DNA from: Candidatus Zixiibacteriota bacterium
Lineage (GTDB): Bacteria; Electryoneota; B3-LCP
Reading direction: 5' to 3'
NCBI GenBank assembly: GCA_003599535.1
Contig: QZKQ01000132.1
Coordinates: 1-42,670 of the forward strand
Length of the DNA: 42,670 nt
Positions 21,847 through 29,197 of this stretch are shown one piece after another; the stretch's first letter is position 1, and every line of letters begins with the position of its first letter. The position numbers were made by a program, and so were the translations under genes. The notes beneath the pieces were generated by a model. That model was not told the DNA's origin, did no database searches, and saw only the letters and a list, made by a program, of their open reading frames with translations.

Positions 21847-23373
21847 TCAGGGAGACGACAGCACCGGCAATCCCATCAGGGGCCAGAGGAATAAGACGAA
21901 CAGGCTCCACACCGCCAGCAGGATGAGGCTGGCGGGCACGCCGATCTTCAGGAATTCGGCGGGAGTGAACTGGCGGCTCTCATAGGCGATGGCGTTGGGC
22001 GCGGCACCCACCAGCAGCAGGAAGGGCATGCCGGCCGTCACCAGGGTGGTGAAGAAGACGATCTCCGGCGTCACCCCCAGGTAGGGGGCCATGAGCAGCC
22101 CGACCGGCAGCACGAAGGCGATGACGGCCACGTTCACCACCAAGTTGGTCAGCACCAGGATCAACCCGCCCAGGCAGAGGATGAAGACGAACCAGGGGGC
22201 GTGCTGGAACAGGGGCAGGCTCCGGACCGCCAGCCACTGGGCCGCTCCCGTCTGCCACAGGCACAGGCCCAGGCTCATGGTGCCCCCGAAGAGCAGGAGG
22301 ATGTTCCAGGGGATATCCTCCAGGTCTTGCAGGCTCAGCACCTTGAACACGAACAGCAACAGTGTGGTGGTCAGCAGCAGGCCGGTGCGGTCGAGCGGTT
22401 GCAGCCAGGGCACGGCCGAGCGCAGAATCAGGAGGGCCACGACTCCCAGGGCCAGGATCAGGACCAGTTTCTCGGACCGCTTCACGGGGCCCAGGCGGGA
22501 GGCGAGATCCCGGGCCCGGGTCTTCAGGCTGGGGATCACCTTCCGCTCCGGCTTAAAGAAGACCAGGACCAGCAGCCACAGCAGCACCAGCATGCACCAG
22601 CCCACGGGCAGCAGATACCAGGAAAATTCGGCGAAGCTGATTTCCCGCCCCGCGATGCCGTGGAAAAAGCCCGCCGCGATGATCCCGCGGGCCGCGCTCA
22701 GGTAGGTGACGATGCTGCTCCCCCCGGCGGCGAAGGCCATGCCGATGAACAACCCCTTGCCGAAGCGGGTGCTCTGGCCGTCCTCCTGGTACAGGGAATG
22801 GATGGCCATGAGCAGGGGGAAGATGGTCGCCGCGACGGCGGTGTGGGCCATGAACAGGGTCAGGACAGCGATCATGGCGAAGCTGCCCAGGTAGATCATG
22901 CTGGTGCGGTCCCCCGCCAGGGCCAGGATATTGTACGCCACCCGCTGGGTCAGGCCGGTCTTGCTGAAGCTCTTGCCCAGGATCAGGGTGGCGAAAATAA
23001 ACCAGATGGCCGGGTCGAAGAAACTGCCCAGGGCCGTCTGCGGGGAACGAATGGCGAACAAGACCTGGATCAGCCCCACCGCCACGCCGGTCACTCCGAT
23101 GGGCACCACCTCGAATACCCACCAGACCCCCGCCAGGAGGAAGAGCGCCAGAGTGGCCTTGCCTTCACGCGTCAGGGCGAAGTGCCGGCCCTCGGGGTCC
23201 ACCGCGTCCGCCCAGGGGGGGGCAAGGTAGACCGCCAGGAACAGCGCCAGGCCCAGCAGCAGGAGCGCCGCCCGGCGGAGCTCACCCGGGCTGAAGCGCC
23301 GGGAGCGCAGTCTCCGGGGGCGTTCCAGGATGGGGGTGGGCTGTTCGCCGCTGGCGGGCAGAGCAGAGGGCAT
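21847..23373 (-). CDS. DASS (SLC13-type) anion transporter
   Basis: A 508-residue membrane protein with about 12 helices. Family segments include FEVVPIGVTGVAVGLIQVLF, IWFIFATLILGKSFSKTGL, MSLGLCLWQTGAAQWLA and LLVGAAPNAIAYESRQFTPAEFLKIG. The two signature SNT positions read AHTAVA and TNLVVNVA, so the anion site is divergent. Substrate is likely sulfate or a dicarboxylate. I chose the ATG at 23373; the track start at 23658 adds 95 residues with no membrane or family features and would place regulatory sequence inside the coding region. No strong ribosome site precedes either start. The gene heads the long minus-strand cluster and has a Rex-like box 24-41 bases upstream. Confidence 0.83.
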   Translation of the reverse strand: MPSALPASGEQPTPILERPRRLRSRRFSPGELRRAALLLLGLALFLAVYLAPPWADAVDPEGRHFALTREGKATLALFLLAGVWWVFEVVPIGVTGVAVGLIQVLFAIRSPQTALGSFFDPAIWFIFATLILGKSFSKTGLTQRVAYNILALAGDRTSMIYLGSFAMIAVLTLFMAHTAVAATIFPLLMAIHSLYQEDGQSTRFGKGLFIGMAFAAGGSSIVTYLSAARGIIAAGFFHGIAGREISFAEFSWYLLPVGWCMLVLLWLLVLVFFKPERKVIPSLKTRARDLASRLGPVKRSEKLVLILALGVVALLILRSAVPWLQPLDRTGLLLTTTLLLFVFKVLSLQDLEDIPWNILLLFGGTMSLGLCLWQTGAAQWLAVRSLPLFQHAPWFVFILCLGGLILVLTNLVVNVAVIAFVLPVGLLMAPYLGVTPEIVFFTTLVTAGMPFLLLVGAAPNAIAYESRQFTPAEFLKIGVPASLILLAVWSLFVLFLWPLMGLPVLSSP

Positions 23374-23396
23374 GGTTGTATCGTCTGTAACAAGCT

Positions 23397-23414
23397 TTGT
23401 GAAATATTTAGCAT
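23397..23414 (-). promoter_or_regulatory. Rex-like box upstream of the DASS operon
   Basis: TTGTGAAATATTTAGCAT matches the Rex consensus TTGTGAA-N4-TTCACAA at 11 of 14 fixed positions, with a perfect left half. It lies 24 bases in front of the DASS start codon, a good place for a repressor. The fixed bases TTGTGAA-N5-TAGCAT are identical to those at 1973-1990. Confidence 0.45.
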
Positions 23415-23640
23415 AGCGAAGGCCAATTCGCGGCCGCTTCACTTCAAATGCAGGAGAATTCAGGAACAGTTCGAGTGCGGCTGGGAGAACGATAGAGGGG
23501 GAAGGGAAGGTCGTGTTCGGGCGCAGGAGAGAGAACCCCCTATCCCGCAAGCGGGCGCACCATGGCAGGTCCGCATGGCCACGAACTTCGGATCCGTCTT
23601 CGTTGCGTGCATGTCCTCCACGTAGGCTCTGGGGCCGCGA

Positions 23641-23658
23641 TTGCCAATATTTTAACAA
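23641..23658. promoter_or_regulatory. Second Rex-like box in the DASS/hemA-like spacer
   Basis: TTGCCAATATTTTAACAA matches TTGTTAA-N4-TTAACAA at 12 of 14 positions and TTGTGAA-N4-TTCACAA at 11 of 14. It lies 226 bases from the first box, which could allow looping. Confidence 0.35.
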
Positions 23659-23773
23659 TCACCCGACAAGGGCCTGGTCATCATGCCGTAAACGCTGAGC
23701 AAACGCCGTAATCGTTGGTTGGTGTGGACGCTGTTGGGGAAACAGGGAATTCTATCCGTTACAGGAATGTTCT

Positions 23774-23785
23774 TGTTGCGCAACA
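23774..23785. repeat. 12-base perfect palindrome TGTTGCGCAACA
   Basis: A perfect dyad, possibly an operator. A related arrangement, GTTGC-aatac-GCAAC, lies at 1896-1910 in the msrBA/NifX-like spacer, just upstream of that promoter. Confidence 0.35.
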
Positions 23786-24012
23786 CTAAGGTATGAAAAT
23801 TCGCCGTAGAATGCAAGAATTTATTCGTGCATTTCCCATGTGATATATTACGCGAACTCGCCGGGATTCCGGCGGCATGGTTTCATCGGAACCGGCGTTC
23901 TGCACTACTGATGTTGCATCGGTCGTTGCAGCGGGGAAGGGCGCCGGACTACTCCGCCGGGGGCGGCCATGCGGATCCCGCGGATCAAAACCGGCGTTCC
24001 CGGGGAAAACCG

Positions 24013-24041
24013 TTGCTTCCGGGCGGTAAAATGCGTATATT
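24013..24041 (+). promoter_or_regulatory. Sigma70 promoter of the hemA-like gene
   Basis: TTGCTT (24013-24018), 17 bases, TATATT (24036-24041). The -10 lies inside the imperfect dyad GGTAA-N10-TTACC (24025-24044), which may be an operator. Transcription would start near 24048, about 74 bases before the chosen ATG. A weaker extended -10 (23841-23849) could give a longer transcript. Confidence 0.6.
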
Positions 24042-24121
24042 ACCTCTGGCCGCGGTTCCCGGCCGCGCCGGCGCCGGCGCCTTCGGGGACCATGGCGTGG
24101 ATCTACCGTATCTCCGGCCCC

Positions 24122-25327
24122 ATGCACCTATCCGTTCTCGGGTTCAACCACCGCAGCGCGCCCCTGGAAACGCGCGAACCGTTCCAGTTGGGCCGCGCCG
24201 ACCTGGAAGCCGCCACCCGCCTGTACCGGGACCTGTCCCAGTGCGCCGAAGCCGCCGTGGTGGCCACCTGCCACCGGGTGGAATTCTACCGCGTATCGCC
24301 CCGCAAGGAAGGCCTGCTGCAGGACGCTGTCGCCTTTTACCGCCAGTGGGGAGCGCCGCAGCCGGAACGGCTGAAGGAGGTCACCTACCGCTTCCACGGC
24401 ACATCCGCGGCGCGCCACCTGTTCCGGGTGGCCTCGGGGCTGGATTCCCTGGTGCTGGGGGAAGACCAGGTGCTGCACCAGTTGAAGGAAGCCTACAGCG
24501 CCGCCTGCGCCGCCTCCGGGCCGGGCAAGGTGCTGCACAAGATCTTTCACCTCTCCTTCCAGGCCGGCAAGCGGGTGCGCAGCGAAACCGGTTTGGGAGC
24601 GGGCCCGCGAGGCCTGCCCGGCGCGGCCATGGACCTGCTGCGCCGCCGCTACGAGGGACAGGCGCCGAAGTCCGCCCTGGTCTGCGGGGTCAACGAAATC
24701 ACCGAGATCATTCTGGACGACCTGGCCCGCTGGGGCGTGCCCGCGGTACTGGTCAACCGCACCCTGTCGCGGGCGGAAAAGCTGGCCGGAGCGTTCGGGG
24801 TCCCGGCGCTGCCCCTGGACCGCCTGGGCGAAGCCCTGGGCCGGGCGGAAGTGGTGTTCTCGGCCACCGCGGCGCCGGGGTACGTCATTACGGAAGACCA
24901 CCTGGCCGGGGTCCCGGAGGGGGCCGGCCCCCGCTGCTTGGTGGACCTGGCCGTGCCCCGGGATATTGACCCGGACCTGGGCCGGCGGCCGGGGCTCGTC
25001 CTGTACGATCTTCAGGATCTGAAGAAGTACCTGGAACACACCGAGAACCAGCGCGCCCAGGAGATCCCCGCGGCGGAAACCATCGTCGAGGAGCTGGTGC
25101 GGCAGTATTCCACCTGGTGCGCCCAGGAACGCATGCAGGGGAAGATCCTGGACCTGCACCGGGATCTGAACCTGGCCCGCCGCCAGGAATTGGAACATTT
25201 CAAAGACGGCTTTCGGCCCAGCGAGCACCGCGCCCTGGAAGCCTTCTCCCACGCGCTGGTGCGCAATTTCATGCGGCTGGCCCCCCGGTTGCTGGAAGAC
25301 CCGCCGGAAGAAGCCGCGGGGGGCTGA
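24122..25327 (+). CDS. hemA: Divergent glutamyl-tRNA reductase-like protein
   Basis: A 401-residue protein with the GluTR layout: catalytic domain 1-155, NADPH domain 156-305, and helical dimerisation domain 306-395. Conserved features include MHLSVLGFNHRSAPLETRE, catalytic Cys50, His99, GLDSLVLGEDQVL and QAGKRVRSET. GluTR makes glutamate-1-semialdehyde for tetrapyrroles, including the siroheme needed by sulfite reductase. Two usual motifs are altered: the STCNRTE site reads ATCHRVE, and the NADPH-binding GAGEMG reads CGVNEI. It may be a divergent but active enzyme, or a paralogue with another job. I chose the ATG at 24122 because it gives the family's normal N-terminus; ATG 24092 in the same frame is possible. 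No other heme genes are adjacent. A strong terminator follows. Confidence 0.8.
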   Translation: MHLSVLGFNHRSAPLETREPFQLGRADLEAATRLYRDLSQCAEAAVVATCHRVEFYRVSPRKEGLLQDAVAFYRQWGAPQPERLKEVTYRFHGTSAARHLFRVASGLDSLVLGEDQVLHQLKEAYSAACAASGPGKVLHKIFHLSFQAGKRVRSETGLGAGPRGLPGAAMDLLRRRYEGQAPKSALVCGVNEITEIILDDLARWGVPAVLVNRTLSRAEKLAGAFGVPALPLDRLGEALGRAEVVFSATAAPGYVITEDHLAGVPEGAGPRCLVDLAVPRDIDPDLGRRPGLVLYDLQDLKKYLEHTENQRAQEIPAAETIVEELVRQYSTWCAQERMQGKILDLHRDLNLARRQELEHFKDGFRPSEHRALEAFSHALVRNFMRLAPRLLEDPPEEAAGG

Positions 25328-25354
25328 GGAAAGCCCCGCAGGGATACAGATGCC

Positions 25355-25382
25355 ACGGTCGGGCTACCAGCCCGACCGTTTT
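25355..25382 (+). terminator. Intrinsic terminator of the hemA-like gene
   Basis: ACGGTCGGGCT, loop ACC, AGCCCGACCGT followed by TTT: an 11-bp perfect stem 28 bases past the stop, with a T-rich tail on the plus strand. The convergent YkgJ gene ends just beyond it. Confidence 0.85.
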
Positions 25383-25410
25383 CATTTCAGCCCGGGGTGG
25401 AGGCCCCGGA

Positions 25411-26199
25411 TCAGCCGCGCAAGGCGGAAGGCTTGACCTTGATGGTCTTGTCGCCGAACAGGGCGAACAGCAGCCAGCGGAAGCCGAAGCGCAGCAGCTC
25501 CTCGTCGTCGGCCATGATCCGTTCCTCCTGGCCGGGTTCCAGATCGAAGCGCTGCAGGAACGTGCTTTCCCGGATGAAGCGGCGGAAGGTGTCCAGGTCG
25601 TAGCAGGCCATGTGGAACAGTTCCATGCGGCCAGCGTCGAGCTGCTTCTGGGCCCGGAAATAGCTGTGCAGGGTCAGGTCCTTGAACAGGCGGCCGAATT
25701 CGTCATAGGGCGTCACCCCCTGGTCTTCCCGCCACCGGGCGACGGTCCATTCGTCCTGCTCTTCGAAGCCGCGGCAGACCTCCTCGTGCAGCAGGAAGAA
25801 GAACTCCTCGTTGCCTCCTTCCCCTTCCCGGGGCGAGGCCAGCCCCAAAGGATAGTAGCGGCAGGCCCAGGGGCGGTCCTCGTACACCGAACAGCCCTTC
25901 TCCGTCACGAAGTGGCAGGTTTTGGCCTCGTTGTCCTGCATCTTCAGCAAGATGACCGGGTACTGCTGGTGCTCTTCAATGGGGACCAGGGTGTATTTCT
26001 GCAGGAATTCGTCGGAAGTCAATCCCAGGCGGTTCTTCAGCCGCAGGATGTCGTAGGGGGTCAGGAAAATGTTGACGTCGGCGCAGCAGGCGTTGAAACA
26101 GGGGACCCCGGGCCGGCAGGCGAAGCGGAAGGTATCGTTTTCCGCCAGCCGGGGGTATTCTGCCAGAATGGTCTGCTTGAACCGCTCCAGGGCATCCAT
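25411..26199 (-). CDS. YkgJ-family cysteine-cluster protein
   Basis: A 262-residue cytoplasmic protein. The family pattern is clear: FACRPGVPCFNACCADV (Cys28, 34, 38, 39) followed by NIFLTPYDILRLKNRLG, then CHFVTEKGCSVYEDRPWACRYYPLG. The cysteines probably bind a zinc ion or Fe-S cluster. The biochemical role of the family is not established. The C-terminal 110 residues are helical and acidic, with no known motif. The start codon directly follows the stop of the zinc-ribbon gene (TAGATG), with GAGGAG inside that gene's end, so the two are translationally coupled. It is convergent with the hemA-like gene. Confidence 0.85.
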   Translation of the reverse strand: MDALERFKQTILAEYPRLAENDTFRFACRPGVPCFNACCADVNIFLTPYDILRLKNRLGLTSDEFLQKYTLVPIEEHQQYPVILLKMQDNEAKTCHFVTEKGCSVYEDRPWACRYYPLGLASPREGEGGNEEFFFLLHEEVCRGFEEQDEWTVARWREDQGVTPYDEFGRLFKDLTLHSYFRAQKQLDAGRMELFHMACYDLDTFRRFIRESTFLQRFDLEPGQEERIMADDEELLRFGFRWLLFALFGDKTIKVKPSALRG

Positions 26200-26478
26200 C
26201 TATGTCTCCTCGTCTTCGATGATAAAGTTGCGTACTGCGGTCCGGGACCACACCGGCAGGGGCCCGGTGTCGCCGGTGGTTGGGTCCAGCCGGTACCGGT
26301 ATGAGGCGTTGACATTGTAGTTCTGCTTCATCCAATCCCAGCCGCGCTGGTAGTAGGGGCAATCGTCATTGAAACAGGCGTACTGGAAGAGGCCGTTCCA
26401 ACTGGAGCCGTCCGGGTTTTTCCACTTCAACATGGTGACGCCGCAGTGCGGGCAGGTCGGTTTGCTTTGATTGGTCAT
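26200..26478 (-). CDS. Small zinc-ribbon protein
   Basis: A 92-residue protein. CPHC (Cys9/12) and CFNDDC (Cys35/40) form a four-cysteine zinc ribbon, with the following YYQRGWDWMKQNYN resembling ogr/Delta-like zinc-finger proteins. The C-terminal half has no known motif. I chose the ATG at 26478 because GAGGA lies 5 bases upstream; the track start at 26502 lacks one. A perfect TATAAT (minus strand, 26571-26566) about 88 bases upstream may be its -10, though no good -35 is visible. It is coupled to the YkgJ gene; whether they share a function is unknown. Confidence 0.72.
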   Translation of the reverse strand: MTNQSKPTCPHCGVTMLKWKNPDGSSWNGLFQYACFNDDCPYYQRGWDWMKQNYNVNASYRYRLDPTTGDTGPLPVWSRTAVRNFIIEDEET

Positions 26479-26688
26479 CGTATCCTCGAAGGTATGAATC
26501 AATATTCCAGGTAATATTGCGGAGGTATCGGTTGCCTCCGGGTCAAAAAGCGACCAAAGCGCTTGATTATACAGGTAATACGAAAGACGGCACGGAAGGT
26601 CAAAACGGCCCGATCACCCTGCGATACCTCAAGTTACGGCAGGGGACAGCGAAAGTCAAGGCAAACTTCGTTGTTTTCTTCACAAAGC

Positions 26689-26720
26689 GACCTCCGGGCG
26701 GGTGGCCCCGCCCGGAGGTC
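26689..26720 (-). terminator. Hairpin terminator after aprA
   Basis: GACCTCCGGGCGGG and CCCGCCCGGAGGTC form a perfect 14-bp stem with a 4-base loop, 21 bases past the aprA stop. On the minus strand it is followed by GCTTTGTG, a weak T-tract. It ends the qmo-sat-apr unit. The spacer 26479-26688 beyond it holds only the zinc-ribbon leader. Confidence 0.7.
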
Positions 26721-26741
26721 TGGTGCTGCGTCGGGAAACGC

Positions 26742-28634
26742 TTACAGGGCCTGGTTGATGTACATGACCGGGCGCTTGATCATTTCCCAATTGTTGCTCT
26801 TGGGATCCCACTTGCAGTTGGCGAAGGCCAGCCAGTCTTCCTTCATCTTGGGAGTGTCGGAGCGGAAGTAGTAGCCGGGCCAACGGGTCTCTTCGCGGAA
26901 GAGGATGGTGCGGACGTGGGCTTCGGCCTGCCACATGCGCTGGATGTTCTCCCAGCAGCGCATCAGTTCGTGCAGGTCTTCGGCCGCCAGCTTCAGGCTG
27001 TCCTCCTTCAGCATGGAGAGCAGGACCAGGCCCTTCTCCAGCATGGCCTTAGAGGTCTTGAACTGGGCAGTCACGCCGCCGGCGTACTCGTCCATGATCT
27101 TCTGCAGGCGGAACATGAACATCTTGGGCCGGATGTATTCCGGATGGATGTTCGGATCGCTGCTGTACTTGCTGTTCTGGGCATAGATGTCCAGCGGCTT
27201 CAGGAGCATGGCCTTCAGCTCTTCGACCTTGGCGGCATCCACTTTGGGAGCTTCGGGATGGTCCACGATGTAGCGGATGGCTTCCTTGGCGGCGATGCGG
27301 CCTTCAGCGTGCGAGCCGGAGCTGAACTTGTGGCTCGAGGCGCCCGAGGCGTCGCCGGCGCAGAAGATCCCCGGAGTCGTGGCCATGTGCCCGTAACCCC
27401 AGAAGTACACCGGCTTGGTTTCCGAAGTCTGCAGGTCTTCCGGACCGCTGACCCACGCGCCGGAGGCGCCGGAGTGCGAACCGATGAAGTACGGCTCGGC
27501 GGCGGCGATTTCCGACTTGGCTTCTTCGGGAGCCACATTGGAGGCGGCCCACAGGATGGCCTGGGAGATGGTCATATCCAGGAAGTCTTCCCAGGCTTCC
27601 GATTCCAGCTCCTTCATCTTGGCCTTGTAGCCCTTGGGGTCGTCCTTGTACTGGTTGGCGATGTTGGCGATGGCCTCTTCGGTACGCATGAAGATGGGGC
27701 CCTTGCCTTCCATCACGTCCAGCATGCCCAGCCAGTTACGCAGGTTGGCGGGCACCGGCTTGACCTTGCCGTAGGGAACCCAGTTCTCCAGCTCGGGCTT
27801 GCGGGTTTCCATGTAGTTCTCATCCATGCCGTTGGTGGCACGGGACTTGAACAGCAGGAACCAGGCGCCCACGGGGCCGTAGGCGTCCTTGAAGCGGACG
27901 GGGATGAAGCGCACTTCCTGGCAGGTCATCTCGGCGCCGGCCTTCAGGGTGAAGTAGGCAGACGAGCCGGAGTTCCAGGGGGGATACCAGGCGCGGCCCA
28001 GGCCTTCGCCCGAGGAGCGCGGCTTGAACACGTGCACCGCGCCGCCCATGGCCACCAGCACGGCCTTGGCCTTGAACACGTAGAACACGTTCTCGCGGAC
28101 CGAGAAGCCCACCGCGCCGACGCACTTGTCGCCGTCCATCAGCGGATCGGTGATAAACACGCGCTCGTAGATGTTTTCCGGACCCAGGGCGTTCTTGGCG
28201 GCTTCGGCCACCACGACCTTGTAGGATTCGCCGTTGATCATGAGCTGCCAGCGGCCTTCGTGCACGTAGGCGCCCTTCTCATCCTTCCAAATCGGCAGGC
28301 CCCACTTCTCGAACAGGTGCACCGACGAGTCCACGTGGCGGGCGATGTTGGCCACCAGGTCTTCGCGGGTGATGCCCATCAGGTCGTTGCGGACGTAGTC
28401 CACGTAGTCCTTCAGGGTATTCTGGCCGTCCTTCAGGCCGACGTACTGGTTGATGGCGGACAGACCCATGGCCACGGCGCCGGAGCGATCCATGGCGGCC
28501 TTGTCCACCAAGGTAACTTTCAGGCCGTTCTGCTTGGCCCAGTAAGCCGCTTCGACCGCCGCACCACAGGCAGCCATGCCGCCACCCAGGATCAACAGGT
28601 CGGTCGAAACTTCGCGGGTTTCGAAATTAGCCAC
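26742..28634 (-). CDS. aprA: Adenylylsulfate (APS) reductase alpha subunit
   Basis: A 630-residue FAD enzyme reducing APS to sulfite and AMP in the cytoplasm. The FAD-binding N-terminus reads TDLLILGGGMAACGAAVEAAY, with DKAAMDRSGAVAMGLSAINQY next, and the AprA-specific segments RFKDAYGPVGAWFLLFK, RTEEAIANIANQYK and GSHSGASGAWVSGPED are present. The length is near the 640-670 usual for the family. It pairs with AprB, 27 bases upstream, which supplies electrons from QmoABC. AAGGAGG precedes the ATG. Codons and gene order show no sign of decay. It is the last gene of the qmoCAB-sat-aprBA unit, followed by a hairpin. Phylogeny of this gene would show whether the pathway is of the bacterial reductive type. 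Confidence 0.97.
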   Translation of the reverse strand: MANFETREVSTDLLILGGGMAACGAAVEAAYWAKQNGLKVTLVDKAAMDRSGAVAMGLSAINQYVGLKDGQNTLKDYVDYVRNDLMGITREDLVANIARHVDSSVHLFEKWGLPIWKDEKGAYVHEGRWQLMINGESYKVVVAEAAKNALGPENIYERVFITDPLMDGDKCVGAVGFSVRENVFYVFKAKAVLVAMGGAVHVFKPRSSGEGLGRAWYPPWNSGSSAYFTLKAGAEMTCQEVRFIPVRFKDAYGPVGAWFLLFKSRATNGMDENYMETRKPELENWVPYGKVKPVPANLRNWLGMLDVMEGKGPIFMRTEEAIANIANQYKDDPKGYKAKMKELESEAWEDFLDMTISQAILWAASNVAPEEAKSEIAAAEPYFIGSHSGASGAWVSGPEDLQTSETKPVYFWGYGHMATTPGIFCAGDASGASSHKFSSGSHAEGRIAAKEAIRYIVDHPEAPKVDAAKVEELKAMLLKPLDIYAQNSKYSSDPNIHPEYIRPKMFMFRLQKIMDEYAGGVTAQFKTSKAMLEKGLVLLSMLKEDSLKLAAEDLHELMRCWENIQRMWQAEAHVRTILFREETRWPGYYFRSDTPKMKEDWLAFANCKWDPKSNNWEMIKRPVMYINQAL

Positions 28635-28661
28635 TTGTACCTCCTTGTATGGCTTCGTTAA

Positions 28662-29105
28662 TTACTTTTTCAGGCTGGGAATGGTGGGCATGCCGGCGGA
28701 AGCCGGTTCGGTGAACAGCATCTGGTTCTTCAGGTTGGCGTCGCCGGGGCCGAACCCGCCGTCCGGGACGGCCTTGCCTTCTTCCGTGGTGCGGATGGGG
28801 AACTTGAACCGCTTCAAGGTCCCGTTGCGGAACTTCACCGTCCACATGATGGAGTCGGTGCCGCGCATGGGAGTCACAGCCGCTCCCAGAGGCACGAAGT
28901 CGGCGTAACCGCGCACTTCGACGGCCTGGGTGGGGCAGATCTTCACGCAGTTGTAGCACTCCCAGCACATCTCCGGTTCACGGTTGTACGCCTTCATCTG
29001 GACTTTGTCCAGGACCATCAGGTCGTTGGGGCAAATATGCTGGCATGCGGTCTTGTCCAGCGCCTTGCACCCATCGCACTTTTCGGTAATCACGAAACTG
29101 GGCAT
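28662..29105 (-). CDS. aprB: APS reductase beta subunit
   Basis: A 147-residue ferredoxin-like subunit carrying two 4Fe-4S clusters. Cysteines are at 10/13/21/25 and 47/50/53/57 (MCWECYNCVKICPTQAVEVRGYADF), the AprB arrangement with a wide gap in the first cluster. The C-terminal tail (about 80-147) wraps around AprA in known structures and ends here PASAGMPTIPSLKK. It transfers electrons from the Qmo complex to the FAD of AprA. AGGAGG precedes the ATG. The 92-base gap to sat contains only a weak 5-bp hairpin. Confidence 0.97.
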   Translation of the reverse strand: MPSFVITEKCDGCKALDKTACQHICPNDLMVLDKVQMKAYNREPEMCWECYNCVKICPTQAVEVRGYADFVPLGAAVTPMRGTDSIMWTVKFRNGTLKRFKFPIRTTEEGKAVPDGGFGPGDANLKNQMLFTEPASAGMPTIPSLKK

Positions 29106-29197
29106 TGGGTCCTCCTAAAATGGGTTTTGGGTGTTGATTATGGTAGTCGTTTTTCCGCTTTCACAGGGGAAAGAACGCGACACCCGGTGCGGCGGGC

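Larger units (their letters stand above)
23374..24121. other. 748-base regulatory intergenic region between divergent DASS and hemA-like genes
   Basis: No convincing gene lies here; the ORFs in the track (23786-24127 minus, the 23658 extension and the plus-frame extensions) are rich in Arg/Pro and have no ribosome sites. It holds two Rex-like boxes (23397-23414 and 23641-23658), a 12-base palindrome TGTTGCGCAACA (23774-23785), an extended -10 element TGATATATT (23841-23849) and a sigma70 promoter for the hemA-like gene (24013-24041). The stretch 23690-23850 is clearly more AT-rich than the flanks. The length suggests complex regulation or a lost gene. Confidence 0.6.

Noticed and set aside
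23374-23658. N-terminal extension of the DASS ORF (MLKYWQSRP...)
   Set aside because: It adds 95 residues with no membrane or family features and would cover the Rex-like box and the likely promoter. The ATG at 23373 fits the transporter's normal start better.
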